DNA from: Macrothele yani
Taxonomy: Eukaryota; Arthropoda; Arachnida; Araneae; Macrothelidae
DNA: 64,000 bases
Direction of reading: 5' to 3'
NCBI GenBank assembly: GCA_039090855.1
Contig: CM077013.1
Span: 134,189,240-134,253,239, forward strand
The first letter of the stretch is position 1, and every line of letters begins with the position of its first letter. This document shows, piece after piece, positions 1 to 9,901 of the stretch. The notes below the pieces were generated by a model that was not told the DNA's origin, searched no databases, and saw only the letters and a list, made by a program, of their open reading frames with translations. The translations under genes were made by a program, and so were the position numbers.

Positions 1-216
1 GATCTGTTATTAGAGACGAATCTTCTCCGGAACCACCGACTAAGTTTGACTTTCAAAGCACATGCGTCCTTCACGCTTACCAGCCGATAAAGTACGGGTG
101 GATTTTCGTTCATTTTCGAAAGAACATCAGCAATAAATTCTTAAGAACAGATCCATTTTACGGATAAAAAGGAAAGAAATGTTCATTATCACAAACACTG
201 TGATCTAGATTTTTTC

Positions 217-330
217 CTATTCGTAGCCTGTTGACACCCACTGAGGGGCATAATAGGCCTCCCCCAGTCTTTTCCAACTTCCTCGATCCTTAGCCTCAGT
301 CCACCATTTAGCACCCTTGCGTTTTATTTT
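217..330 (-). pseudogene. LINE ORF2 C-terminal scrap
   Basis: The minus-strand reading carries the pattern W-x2-A-x-DR-x2-W-x2-LGEAY-x3-QW followed by a stop. That is the usual extreme C terminus of RTE-type non-LTR retrotransposon polyproteins (compare the 34979-36255 copy, which ends LGETFIQQW). No reverse transcriptase core is present upstream, so this is a short 5'-truncated remnant. Family assignment rests only on this motif. Confidence 0.4.
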
Positions 331-781
331 CGTTTCGGGGGTAAATCGGTCTAATCCCCCACGCTGACCAGATGGATTGGAGCGGGGGGGGAGGTATATT
401 TTACAGCTTCTGCCAGCTAGAAGAGAAAGGCAGACTCCCACTGCTTAAGAAGAGAAAAAAGTAAAATAGGAAAGATTTACTCCTAGCCCTCGAATATCTA
501 ATAGCATCAAGATTTTTTTACGAAGTAACAAAACAATAGCACGGTTTTTAATGTTCCAGTGAACGAAAAAATAACCTCGATCCGATACTTTTAGTCAGTT
601 TCTCAAGGACTGTAAGAGAGAAGCGGAAGTAAACGTAACCACCACTCGTGTAAAAACAGGACTCCCTCCTTCTGGTAACTTGTGATATTTGGTCCCCCTC
701 CTTGAACTAAATATCACATCTTACCGGAAGTCATCCTGCACTCCTATAATGGATACGCTAGTGTTCCATAACAATAGATCC
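331..781. other. Unassigned AT-rich sequence
   Basis: Nothing recognisable beyond a short A/T-rich background and a T run leading into the following SINE remnant. No credible coding signal was seen on either strand. Confidence 0.4.
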
Positions 782-980
782 TTTTTTTTTTTTCATTTTG
801 GGATATCACGATCACCACGAGCCATAAGCAGTGCCCGTCTCTAATTTAGGACCAGTAGTTCCACAGGGGGGGGGTAATGTTAACACCCTACATTAAACAC
901 ACCAAGAGGCGGAACAAGATTCTGGGCCCACTCGGACAGCTGGTCAGAAGCCTGCGATTACAGAAAACTGCGCCACTGAG
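782..980 (-). repeat. SINE-A copy, highly degenerate
   Basis: A T run followed by diverged versions of the SINE-A landmarks: ataagcagtgcccgtctcta, then aggaccagtagttcc, and at the far end ctgcgccactgag. The sense strand is minus, with the tRNA-like head on the right and the A tail on the left. The middle is badly decayed and contains a G run. It is the oldest-looking member of the family here. Confidence 0.6.
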
Positions 981-1193
981 ACAGACGCAGTATATTTTCT
1001 GTGAAACAGCATAGAACATTCGGATCCAAATATATTTTCTGGTATCGACGTATTCTTCGACCGAATGCTGGCCTCAATACATGCACTGAAGTATATCGGA
1101 TACCATATTAAAAATCACACCGGATATTGCATACTGTCACATCAGAAATTTCCAGGGAAAATCCGAGCCTCGGCACATCAGCTTGTATAAGTA

Positions 1194-1760
1194 CAGGGCA
1201 ATTCAAAATGATTACCCCGAATACAAATGGCAATACCTGGTTTATGGACATAGATACAAAGCTCACATTGTTGCACAATAAAGAAGGAAGTTTAGAATTT
1301 TGTTTCCATATCTTACAAATGTTTTATGTGACTCCCCTTGGGTCACGCGGACAACGCCTAAACGGTAATCCATGTCACGCCATACATTAGGAAGATGTCC
1401 GTAGTCACTGATGTCAGTGCAAGCTGAATGCGCATCTTTAGTTCTTGCAGTATTCTTGGCAAAGGTGGCACATACACATGGTCTTTGACATACCTCCACA
1501 AAAAGAAGTCACAAGGAGTAAGATCCGGAGACCTAGGGGGCCCACTTGCAGAAAACCCTGTCGTCCTGTCCACAACGACCAATCCAACTGCGCACGAGTA
1601 ACTCACTTTGCTACGTCACCATAGAGCATTACAGCAGTAGGTTCCAATAAAATTCTAAACTTCCTTCTTTCTTGTTTAGGGATATCAGCTGTCTATTTAT
1701 CTTCATAAACACGTTATTGTCATTTGTAATCGGGGCAATCATTTTGAATTACCTACCCTG
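1194..1760 (-). mobile_element. Mariner-like deletion derivative with long inverted ends
   Basis: Both ends are flanked by TA (1192-1193 and 1761-1762), and the first ~113 bases match the reverse complement of the last ~120 bases (shared pieces include ttcaaaatgatt and gaaggaagtttagaatttt). Between the arms, the minus strand encodes the transposase C terminus: GPPRSPDLTPCDFFLW with the third catalytic aspartate, then VYVPPLP, and after a frameshift DMDYRLGVVRVTQG. The N terminus and the first two catalytic acids are gone. The element is therefore non-autonomous. It belongs to the same broad lineage as 23118-24736 and 44746-45681. Confidence 0.8.
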
Positions 1761-1762
1761 TA

Positions 1763-2363
1763 CTATAGACGATTAAGAATTAGAAATTAATATGAATTCC
1801 GATGTGCAGTTCTACGCTACACACAAGTAAAGAATCCAAATTCATGACTTATAGCGAAATAACATCTCAACTATATCGAAATCTAATTTCGACATGAGTG
1901 AAGCCATCCCTGAACCGTGATGGTTGAAACACAATGTGACATTATGGAAAACCAGAAGTCAAATTTAGCTAAATTCATTTCAATCACCTTCCACTTCGAT
2001 TGCTTTTACATTTGAACTCGGTTCCGCAGGTTCCACGGCATCATCTACGTAAGGCTCAGCGGCGCACATACCGGGAAATAAAAAGCTTGGAATTGCACGC
2101 CCCGAAAAATTTCCAAAAAGAACGTTTCTCTATTTTTTTTCATAAAAAATCGTGAGGTGAACTTGAAAGATTTATATTTCGATTTGTGCGTCTTCTCTTT
2201 ACCCGAATTCTGATGCTCCGGCGGTCCCTGTACGAATACGAAGGCAGGTCACAGAAGTAGAAACGTACCTTGTTATACCTAAATAACAGCCAATTGATAA
2301 ATAAAAGTTGGTAACGCACTCACGAGTTTCATCCCATCCAGTTCATAATATACATACAATCCT
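1763..2363. other. Unassigned intergenic sequence
   Basis: No gene, repeat unit or end structure was recognised. It is AT-rich with scattered short homopolymers. Confidence 0.4.
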
Positions 2364-2730
2364 TTGCTGGTGGCAGATTCGAAACCACATCTCTCTACTC
2401 CGGAGCGAATGTTATCCCAGTGCAAATACGCCGTCAAGCTTTTTTTTTCTCTATTGGAGGTTTAACGACCACCGTGAGCAACTCAATGGACTATAAACAG
2501 TCGCCCGTCCCTAATTTAGGCTCACTGGTTCCAGGGAAGGGAGAGAGCCAGTGCCGTAAGACAAACACAACATCCATACTTCACGGTATTCGAACCCGGA
2601 CCCCTTTTGGACGAATAATCAGAGGCCATCGCTTCGATCACTGCGCCACCGGGGCGGCTCAAGCTCATCGCTACATCACCGCCGATTTGATTTATGCGTC
2701 ACCTCAGTAGTACGTCATGTCACGTTATGT
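2364..2730 (-). repeat. SINE-B copy split by a SINE-A insertion
   Basis: Sequence on both sides of the SINE-A at 2441-2658 aligns to the intact SINE-B at 3160-3325: the left part carries a B-box complement (gcagattcgaaacc) and ctactccggagc, the right part carries catcgctacatcacc and gtagtacgtcatgtcac. The minus strand is sense. The split position coincides with the 7-bp duplication TCAAGCT, so SINE-A landed inside SINE-B and is younger. Confidence 0.7.
2441..2658 (-). repeat. SINE-A copy with 7-bp target duplication
   Basis: Near full-length tRNA-derived SINE. On the minus strand it starts GCCGCCCCGGTGGCGCAGTG (Pol III A box region), has the B box GGTTCGAATACC near position 60, a 140-base unrelated body, and ends in an A run. 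The 7-bp repeat TCAAGCT flanks it at 2434-2440 and 2659-2665, a retroposition signature. Confidence 0.85.
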
Positions 2731-2903
2731 GTTACATCATCCTCCACCCCCACGACCACCCTGAGAAAAATGTTTTCGGGTCAGCCGACAACCATACTCG
2801 AAAGACCACCTCGTTGTAAAAGAATTAATTATTATTAATTTCGTTCGTTGTGTGCAAGACTCGTCACACAAAATTTTCAAACTTAACTGCCAGAAGATCC
2901 ACT

Positions 2904-3102
2904 TTATTTATTTTTTTCCTGTTTGGAGTTTTAAGGACCACAGTGAGCAACTCAATGGGCTATAAACAGTCGGTCAACCCGAGTTTAGGATCACTGGTTC
3001 CAGGGAAGGGAGACAGTCATGCCTCACAGGGATTTAAACCCGGACTCGTCTCGGACGAATGATCAGAAGACAGCGCTTGGACCACTGCGCTACCGGGGAG
3101 GC
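2904..3102 (-). repeat. SINE-A copy, internally shortened
   Basis: Same landmarks as the other SINE-A copies (caatgggctataaacagtcg, cactggttccagggaaggga, a B-box complement and ccactgcgctaccggggagg). About 20 bases of the body between the ccagggaaggga segment and the B box are missing. Minus is the sense strand; the A tail is the T-rich stretch on the left. Confidence 0.8.
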
Positions 3103-3159
3103 GAGATTCGCTTTCATTGGGGCGCCAATACAACACAATATTACAAATAAGAATTTGTG

Positions 3160-3325
3160 GGTTCGAATCCATCCGGTGGTGAGATTCAAAATCCACATCT
3201 TCCTACTCCGAACTGGCCGTTCTTCTAGTTGAACTACACCGGCAAGCTTATCGCCGCATTGCTGTCAATCAGACTCATGCGCCAGCTCAGCAGCACGTCA
3301 TGCCACATGGTACGTTATACAAATT
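3160..3325 (-). repeat. SINE-B copy
   Basis: tRNA-like head on the minus strand followed by a family-specific body. Landmarks are ctactccgaactgg, ttgaactacaccgg, cagctcagcagcacgtcatg. It aligns to the pieces at 2364-2433 plus 2659-2730 and to 13918-14050. Confidence 0.6.
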
Positions 3326-4130
3326 CCGATCTCAGTACCACACATTTTCCGATACCGAACATTTTTAAAACCATGCGGGCCAGTAATTGAGGGCAGCGTG
3401 AAATATAGTGTAGCAACAATAGTGCTACGCAGTCTTTTCTCAACTTTCATGAATTTAGGTTTTCAATACCGATCAACAGGAAATTTCGGGGACTGAATCC
3501 GGGAAACTACTGCTTATGCACAATGTGAACTAAGATTCACGTTACACAGCTCCGAACGCGAGGCATCGTACATTTTCCGATAAGTGCTATCTCTGAGAAC
3601 CAATCTAGATGAATTTGAATTTTAGTTGTGTGTAAAAAGGGGCTTTGTTGATTTTTTAGCGGGACTTATTACCGTTTAGGTTCGATATTTAAGCCCAATT
3701 GCAACTAGTTGCAGCAAATATATAACAAAACAATATATAAGAAACGTTGCAGTTTCAATTAATTTATTGCTTGCTTAAATTTATGATGCGTTTTGTCCAG
3801 GATTGGTCTTACTAAATTATTATTTAAAGTTTTCTTTCCTCTCGCTGCTTATTCTATTTCCTAATCATTCCTCTTTTGTCCTAACTCCTATTCTCCGTAA
3901 CTCTTCATTCTTTCTCGTTGACCTTCCGCAGGCAGTGTCCTCCGTTCCCTTATCAAAAAACTTCACACCCCAACTTCTGCTTTCCTGACAGCTCTGTCCT
4001 CCGAAATTCTCTCTATCTCCTATCTTCGGAACTTCACTAGTCTTTTCCGCGTGTTTCTGACGCCTTGAAGGGTGATCAACTCATTACGCAGAGTCTATGA
4101 GCACATAATTAAAATGCACGAGGAATGAAG
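3326..4130. other. Unassigned sequence
   Basis: No recognisable gene or repeat. A pyrimidine-rich stretch near 3830-4060 gives a chance open frame with no domain that I recognise. Confidence 0.4.
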
Positions 4131-4132
4131 TA

Positions 4133-4405
4133 CAAGGTGTGATCAAAACGTATCTAGACTGGATTTATTAAAAAAAAAAAAAGTACAAAACTTACAGCTT
4201 TGTAACTCAACCATTTTCCAAGTTCTCCTCTTCCGAAACTACATACTTTTAGCCCAGTGCTGTACTGTTTCCACTGCTGAAATAATTTTTTTGAGGTCAT
4301 TTTCTGAAATAGCGAAGCGAACAGGTGTTTCGTCACACTCTGTTGTATATTATCAATATCTGGAAATCTTTTTCTTTTAAGTGTTATTCTGTTTTGGGGA
4401 AGAGA
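4133..4405 (-). pseudogene. Mariner transposase C-terminal fragment
   Basis: The minus strand encodes LKRKRFPDIDNIQQSV followed by a QQW..Y.TGLKVC segment, matching the usual mariner C terminus (LKGKRF..., then FQ.W..R...C...G.Y). Its 3' end has the mariner-type terminus caaggtgtgatcaaaacgta next to TA at 4131-4132. The rest of the element is missing: it stops where the tandem-repeat element at 4406 begins. One or more frameshifts are present. Confidence 0.6.
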
Positions 4406-5140
4406 AAAACAAGTTAGTATAATAATGCAATGCATTGATTATGATACGCTTTCCAACCCTACCAGGAATCATTACTCAAATTATTACTCAAGTTATGGGG
4501 ATAATGGCTGTGGAATAAATCTCGCTCTTGTGCACTGACGTTTGACCCCATTTCGATGATATTCACAAGAACCTGTTCCGTATACTACCGGAACAACATA
4601 CTAAAGTTGCGTCGCAATAGAAGCATTTTTAGTCAAGTTATGAGGATAATGGCTGTGGAATAAATCTCGCTCCTGTGCCCTGATCTTTGATACCATTTCA
4701 ATGATATTCAACAGAACAGGTTCAGTATACCTCCGGAACAACATACTAAAGTTTTGACGCAATTGAAGCATGTTTAGCCAAGTTATGAGGATTATAGCTG
4801 TGGAATAAATTTTTCTCTCCTGTGCCCTGACCTTTGACTCCATTTCGATGTTATTCAACAGGACCACTTCAGTATACCTCCAGAACAACCCAAAGTTTTG
4901 TCGCAATCGAAGCATTTTTACGTAAGTTATGACGCATAAGGGCGGTGGAATGGATCCCGCTTTTATGTCCTGACCTTTGACCCCATTTCGTTCATTTTCG
5001 AAAGGGTTCCTTTCCAGTTTGTCCCCTACAACATACTAAAATTTCATCGAAATCGAGCCATTTTTACGCGAGTTATCGTGCGGACGGATGGACAAAGCTG
5101 GAGCATACACGCTTCTTCAACATACGATTGGAAAGCGTAA
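4406..5140 (+). repeat. Tandem-repeat element, ~145-bp units
   Basis: About four diverged tandem copies of a ~145-bp unit containing aagttatgaggataatggct, cctgacctttgaccccattt and caatcgaagcatttttacg. It is bounded by short inverted ends (tacgctttccaa near 4446 and ttggaaagcgta near 5129). The same head and unit reappear at 63761-64000. Dispersed copies with matching heads suggest a mobile non-autonomous element rather than a local satellite. No coding capacity was seen. Confidence 0.65.
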
Positions 5141-6032
5141 AAAAGGTTTTTGTCGTTTTCTACGCACCCAAGCAAGTTACTAGCACTTGAAACACGTGCC
5201 TAGTTTTGCACAGCTGAGAGTAGTTTTGGCACGAATTTGGCTGAGACGCGTCTCATACGTAAATTGCCCGAAATAAACGACTGAGCTGAACCTAATGTTG
5301 AAGTTTTCAGATAAAAATAGTGATTAGGCGATTTTCCTGCACAGCTAGGCGCACAAGTTCGACATTGTTTTTACTAGGAACGGGACGTTCCAATCCTCGA
5401 ATCTTGAAAAAGATTCGAGATTCGAAAACAGGAATCTTCGTGCTTTCTTCGTCATTCGAATCTCAACCTAAAAAACTTGGCTTTTGGGGCTTGTTCTAGA
5501 GCGATGTTTGTTCGAATTTTTGTCAGGATGACGAGTTCTGACATTAGAAAACAATCGAAAAAGATCGTCTACAGTGTGTACACAGCTTTTTGAAATAGCT
5601 TGTTACTTTCAACTGAATGCAACAGTGAAATAATTGTTCAGCCAAACACAGAGCAACTACCGAAGCGACTGGCGTCGCCCATCGGATAGTGCCTTAGCCA
5701 CTATACTTCAAGTACAGTGAGAAAAGTGACTAAGCCATATTTTATCAATTTCCCGGCAGCCGTTACCGTGGTAACGAACTTTAGAACGTAGGGGGAATGT
5801 GACCTTGAGCCGCGTCGCGCACATGACTCAAGTTACTCTGTCTACAGCTCAGCGTTTCTAGCTCTACTCAACTCTTCGCAGCGTCTAACTTGCACACGCT
5901 ATCAGTATGCGCTCGGCGTTATCTGGTCTGTATTTTTCGAAGCCTTTTCTTTCCCCCTTTTTTTCTTATAATTATTCTTATATGAAGGATTCGAGAACCT
6001 TTTAGGATTCGGATTCGAGGGAATTTAGGATT
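5141..6032. other. Unassigned sequence
   Basis: No gene recognised. Around 5395-5480 and again near 5985-6030 there are simple-sequence-like runs of gattcga and related words. The last part forms the target site of the next SINE. Confidence 0.4.
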
Positions 6033-6235
6033 TTTTTTTTATTGAAGGTTTAACTACCACCGTGAGCCACTCAATGGGCTATGAGCAGTCGCCCGTCCCT
6101 AATTTAGGGCCACTGGTTCCAGGGAATGGAGAGAGCCAGTGCGGTAAGACAAACACAACAACCATACCTCACCGGGATGCGAATCCGACGAATGATCAGA
6201 GGCCATCGCTTAGGCCACTGCGTCACCTGGGCGGC
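6033..6235 (-). repeat. SINE-A copy with 11-bp target duplication
   Basis: Shows gtttaactaccaccgtgagc, tcgcccgtccctaatttagg, ccactggttccaggga and the tRNA-like head complement; the B-box region is damaged by a small deletion. The flanks aatttaggatt and aattcaggatt (one mismatch) are the likely target duplication. Minus is the sense strand. Confidence 0.8.
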
Positions 6236-6515
6236 AATTCAGGATTCGTCCCACCTCCAGTTTTCACTACTGCTGGTTGTGGGCCTACCAGAACGTTCAT
6301 CATTGCTTATTCGTATAAGGCCATCGCTTAGACCACTGCGCCACCTGGGCGGCAATATAGGATTCGTCCCACGTCCAGTTTTCGTTCATCGTTGCTTATT
6401 CGTATAAGGCCATCGCTTAGACCACTGCGCCACCTGGGCTGCAATTTAGGATTCGTCCCACCTCCAGTTTTCACTACTGTTGGTTGTGGGCCTCCCAGAA
6501 CGTTCATCATTCTCA
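6199..6515. repeat. Three tandem copies of a SINE 5' end plus flank
   Basis: The segment starting ggccatcgcttag..ccactgcg, continuing through the SINE-A boundary into the flanking sequence gattcgtcccac..ccagttttc and tcatc.ttgcttattcgtat, occurs three times at about 6199, 6318 and 6412. Units are roughly 95-119 bp, the middle one carrying an internal deletion. Because the unit crosses the insertion boundary, amplification happened after the SINE inserted. Confidence 0.75.
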
Positions 6516-6640
6516 ACACTTTCACGATCTTTTCTTTTCACGAGTTTCATTGATCCTTTATAACTCCAATCACTCATTACGCCATAAGCTCGCATCCTTA
6601 AACTGTATGGTTCGTCGTGCCATAACTCACTCGTCCACAC
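6446..6640 (-). pseudogene. Possible mariner transposase N-terminal scrap
   Basis: The minus strand reads KRKDRESVENDERSGRPTT, which resembles the linker after the first helix-turn-helix of mariner transposases (ESVEDDERSGRP...). Nothing else of the transposase is recognisable around it. It could be a chance or very old match. Confidence 0.35.
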
Positions 6641-6926
6641 TCAATTTTCGAGAACAAGAATTGGACAAATCAAGACGTATGCTTTCTCTTTTGGTTACCC
6701 ACCGGATATTGTTGGCAAAATCTTATGCCGCGCTAGTAAAAACTTCAGCTCAACCTTAGGCAACCCAAAACCCACTGTCAAGTATGTCGCCTCTATTCCG
6801 TACATTCCATCAGTGTTAAATACATTAGGAAGTATTTAATACAGACATTTGACGTGGACTAGGAACATCAAACAGAGGTCATTGCTATTTGCACGTTTAT
6901 AAGTGAGTCACGGAAAAAATATCATT

Positions 6927-6999
6927 GGCCGCCACCGGGAATCGAACCCTGGGTCTTCCAGTTACGCGCCGGATATGCTTCCACTACACCACAGCGGCC
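6927..6999 (-). repeat. tRNA-like unit, left arm of foldback
   Basis: 73 bases on the minus strand: the first seven (GGCCGCT) pair with the last seven (GGCGGCC), with an A-box-like GTGGTGTAGTGG, an anticodon-stem pair TCCGG/CTGGA and the B box GGTTCGATTCC. The base before the anticodon is not U and the T stem is imperfect. It is better read as a tRNA-derived repeat head than as a working tRNA. Confidence 0.5.
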
Positions 7000-7280
7000 T
7001 CGAATTCCTCCAGACTCACACACGCTAACTGCCAAGCCAAGTTGGCAGGTTGCTTCTTGGAGCCCCGCACAATGCTGGGGATTCATCAATGATGATAAGC
7101 AGCAACTGAACAAATAATTAGAAGGTGAATGAATGATTTATACAAACATTTGACGTGGACTATGAACATCAAACAGAGGTCACTGCTGGAATGTACGGAA
7201 TAGAGGCATTGTGCGGGGCTCCAAGAATCAACCTGCCAATTGGCTTGGCAGTTAGTGCATGTGAGTCTGGAGGAATTCGA

Positions 7281-7353
7281 GGCCGCTGTGGTGTAGTGGA
7301 AGCATATCCGGCGCGTAGCAGGAAGACTCTGGGTTCGATTCCCGGTGGCGGCC
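7281..7353 (+). tRNA. tRNA-like unit, right arm (probable pseudo-tRNA)
   Basis: Same 73-base unit as 6927-6999, on the plus strand. The acceptor arms GGCCGCT/GGCGGCC and the T arm CTGGG-TTCGATT-CCCGG pair well; A-box and B-box words are present. The anticodon arm has mismatches and lacks U33, and the unit sits in a repeated foldback. A function as a tRNA gene is unlikely; Pol III promoter activity is possible. Confidence 0.3.
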
Positions 7354-7395
7354 AATGATAATTTTTCCGTGACTCACTTATAAACGTGGAAAGAG

Positions 7396-7756
7396 CGATG
7401 ACCTCTGTTTGACATTAATAAGTATTTGCAGTCGCCATATAATTGATTTTGGATAAAAAACACGTAACATACAAGATATTATCAGAAAAGATCGTGAACC
7501 GATTCCTCTCGAATCTAGGTACGGTGTACATGCAATTCCTTTAGAGGCAATACGTGGGGATGCTGATAACCAAATATACTGTATATCGCATCTACACGCA
7601 GAAATATTAAATTGCGAGTTAATGAGCACAAATAAAATTTAAAGAGACAGTCGTCTACATCTGCTTTAGCAAGATTATGCTTACAAGGTAACCATTTACC
7701 CATATGGCAGAATGCTCAACACTCCGAATGTCAGTTCCCTGCTATTGACTGAAAGT
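7396..7756. other. Unassigned sequence
   Basis: No recognised gene or repeat between the foldback and the TTAA-flanked MITE. Confidence 0.35.
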
Positions 7757-7760
7757 TTAA

Positions 7761-8002
7761 CCCTTTAACGACCATGTTCCAAAAATCTTTTATCACTCTA
7801 AATACCATAATGGCCGAAACTGTCTGTTGTTTCACTTCTTTCTTTAGCAACAACAATAGTGACTGAGGGTGACTCCTGCTGATCCGCCATAGGTCGAGAA
7901 AATTTGAAGAACAAGTAAGGGTAAGAAATCTGACTTATCCTAGACAGGCATTTCTGGCGTCTATGGCGGTTTGTACGTATGGGCGTTATGGTCGTTAAAG
8001 GG
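7761..8002. mobile_element. piggyBac-type MITE, 242 bp
   Basis: Perfect 15-bp terminal inverted repeats CCCTTTAACGACCAT, each flanked by TTAA (7757-7760 and 8003-8006). TTAA targets and ends starting CCC are diagnostic of the piggyBac superfamily. There is no transposase coding, so it is non-autonomous and would depend on a piggyBac transposase elsewhere. Its perfect ends suggest that it is fairly young. Confidence 0.85.
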
Positions 8003-8006
8003 TTAA

Positions 8007-8914
8007 TGATACATAGGCACAGGTCAAATTGTTGTAACGACGATCCACCCATTGAAATTCCGTTACCTTGAAGATTACTATGCGACAATCAGGCCCTTCA
8101 GACTATCAACAATGAATGGCTTTAACGCACATGCGCAAATGAATAGTGCTACCTTACATATACTGTCACTTCTAGAGCTTATCGCAGTAATTATTACATC
8201 TGAAGACGAGTTCAGTGTGAACTTGGAAGTACTCATGGCTTTAACATCATTGTGTTTTCAGCTGTATATAGTATTCATATTTTAAATCGTGTATAAGACG
8301 GTAGTGTGTGTGTGTTCGTCGCTACGTTTGTACTACTCATAAACTTGTGCACGACTGAAACAATCCTCCCCTAGAATTTCTGTAACTTTAAGTATGTGTC
8401 TTTGCAAGTTTTTGACAAATTTCTGATGCAAATTCGTTGATCATTTCTTTTTGACATGAAAATTGCGACGGACAGCTTCACACAGGTAAGAGCAAAACAC
8501 TATTGCAGAAAAAATCGAAGAAGTAGGAGAAACGTGACTCACGGCACATGCGTAGTAGATTCCAAGGTCAATCTGCGCCAAATCGCTTCCTGCTGCATCG
8601 AGCGATTCCGGAATTATTCAACCAGTCTGGATGCTTCTTGATCACACCTCGTAACCACTGCACTTAACTCACGTACTAAGTTCAATTCGCCAGGGAAAAC
8701 GCGCTGCTTTACAACTCTGCTGATGCCCGGTGCCGACCTGACAGACAACTTCTTAAGGATGATTTTCTTTTTCTGGCGACAAACGGCCTACTGTTGAATA
8801 TTCCCTACTTGGAAATGAATTAATTCTAAAATCTTTTGAAACCCCTGCAACGTCTGACGCAACTAAGAAATTTCAAAATCACGCATTCTAGGGTTCCATA
8901 ACATTCATTTTTTA
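8007..8914. other. Unassigned sequence
   Basis: Several chance open frames under 80 codons without recognisable domains. No repeat structure recognised. Confidence 0.4.
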
Positions 8915-9858
8915 CCGTGGTAGGTCATTTCAAAAGTTTTGCACACTGCGCTGCACGTAGGATGATGCGATTGTTCTAATCGTTGCGCCAGTTGCGAGTC
9001 AGACTTCAGTATACAAAGCCGTGTCGACGTTTGCTGGCTAATTTTTTCTATTCCGAAAAATCTGCTTAGAAATGGAAGAAGAAAGTGAGTGAGTGAGGTC
9101 GGATCTCACGTAGCAACCAGCGATCCAACATTAAAGTTGAAACTTTGTGAGGAAAATCCCCTACCGAAATTCATAAAGCTTTTTGTGAAGTTTGTGGGGT
9201 CAGTGTATGGGATCGAAACTTTGGATACGAGATTTTGAACCAGAAATAAAATCTCAGTCCTCTCAGTGTAAATATCCATAATCACTTAGCCACATCCGCC
9301 GCGAACAATTGAAGGATTAAGCTGATGATGATTATGGCCTCTGACAAGGTTAGAGTGATAGCAACAGAGTGCCCGAGGGGACCACTGTAACAGTGGAATA
9401 CTACAGAAGATTTCTGCAAAATGTTGTGCGCCTAAAGATTAGCCAAAGAAGGTCCGACATGCTCAAATCTGGTGTCATCATTTTGCACGACAACGCGAGG
9501 CCGTATGTTGCCCGTACAGTAAGAGACATTCTGGAAAAGTATGGATGGGAACTGCTTCCCCCACGCCCCGTACAGTCCTGGCATGAGGTCACCAGACTGA
9601 CTGGTTCCCAAAACTGAATAAGCCACTAATCGGTAAACGATTCAGTATGATTCGGGGGATGTTTCTAATAAGGTGACCCGAGTATTCGGACGCCTCGGCA
9701 ATGGAGGTATCCTGACTAGAATACAAGACTTGCCGAAACGTAAAGCCACTGTCATAAGGAAACATGGAGATTACTTCGACAGCATGTAAAGGCATGTTAT
9801 GAAATGAATTCCCTTTTTTAAAAGATAACAGTGTGCAAAATGTTTGAAATGACCCGCG
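8915..9858 (+). mobile_element. Mariner, internally deleted pseudogene
   Basis: Flanked by TA; the terminal inverted repeats share ggtcatttcaaa and ttttgcacactg. A transposase start lies near 9072 (MEEESE...). After a scrambled N-terminal part, the frame at 9369 reads PEGTTVTVEYYRRFLQ and the second catalytic block ILHDNARPYVA. A frameshift near 9560 moves the SPGMRSPD-x-DWFPKL block to another frame, and a KATVIRKHGDYFDSM tail ends near 9786. The region for the first catalytic aspartate is deleted. The spacing and blocks fit DD34D mariners. Confidence 0.8.
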
Positions 9859-9901
9859 TAATTAAATTTTGTGAACTCGATCCTGGACATAATTGATTGT
9901 A

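Larger units (their letters stand above)
6845..7395. repeat. Foldback with two opposed tRNA-like units
   Basis: A large imperfect inverted repeat. The left arm (about 6845-7080) and the right arm (about 7200-7395) share the tRNA-like unit, the segment gaattcctccagactcaca, a ccaagccaa/ttggcaggtt run and cttataagtgagtcacgg. The spacer near 7145-7205 repeats part of the outer flank. Related copies occur at 23745-24205, so this is a dispersed repeat family and not a chance pair of tRNA genes. Confidence 0.75.

Noticed and set aside
7281..7353. Functional tRNA gene
   Set aside because: Acceptor and T arms pair, but U33 is missing, the anticodon arm is imperfect in sibling copies, and the unit belongs to a repeated foldback. 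Kept only as a low-confidence tRNA-like call.
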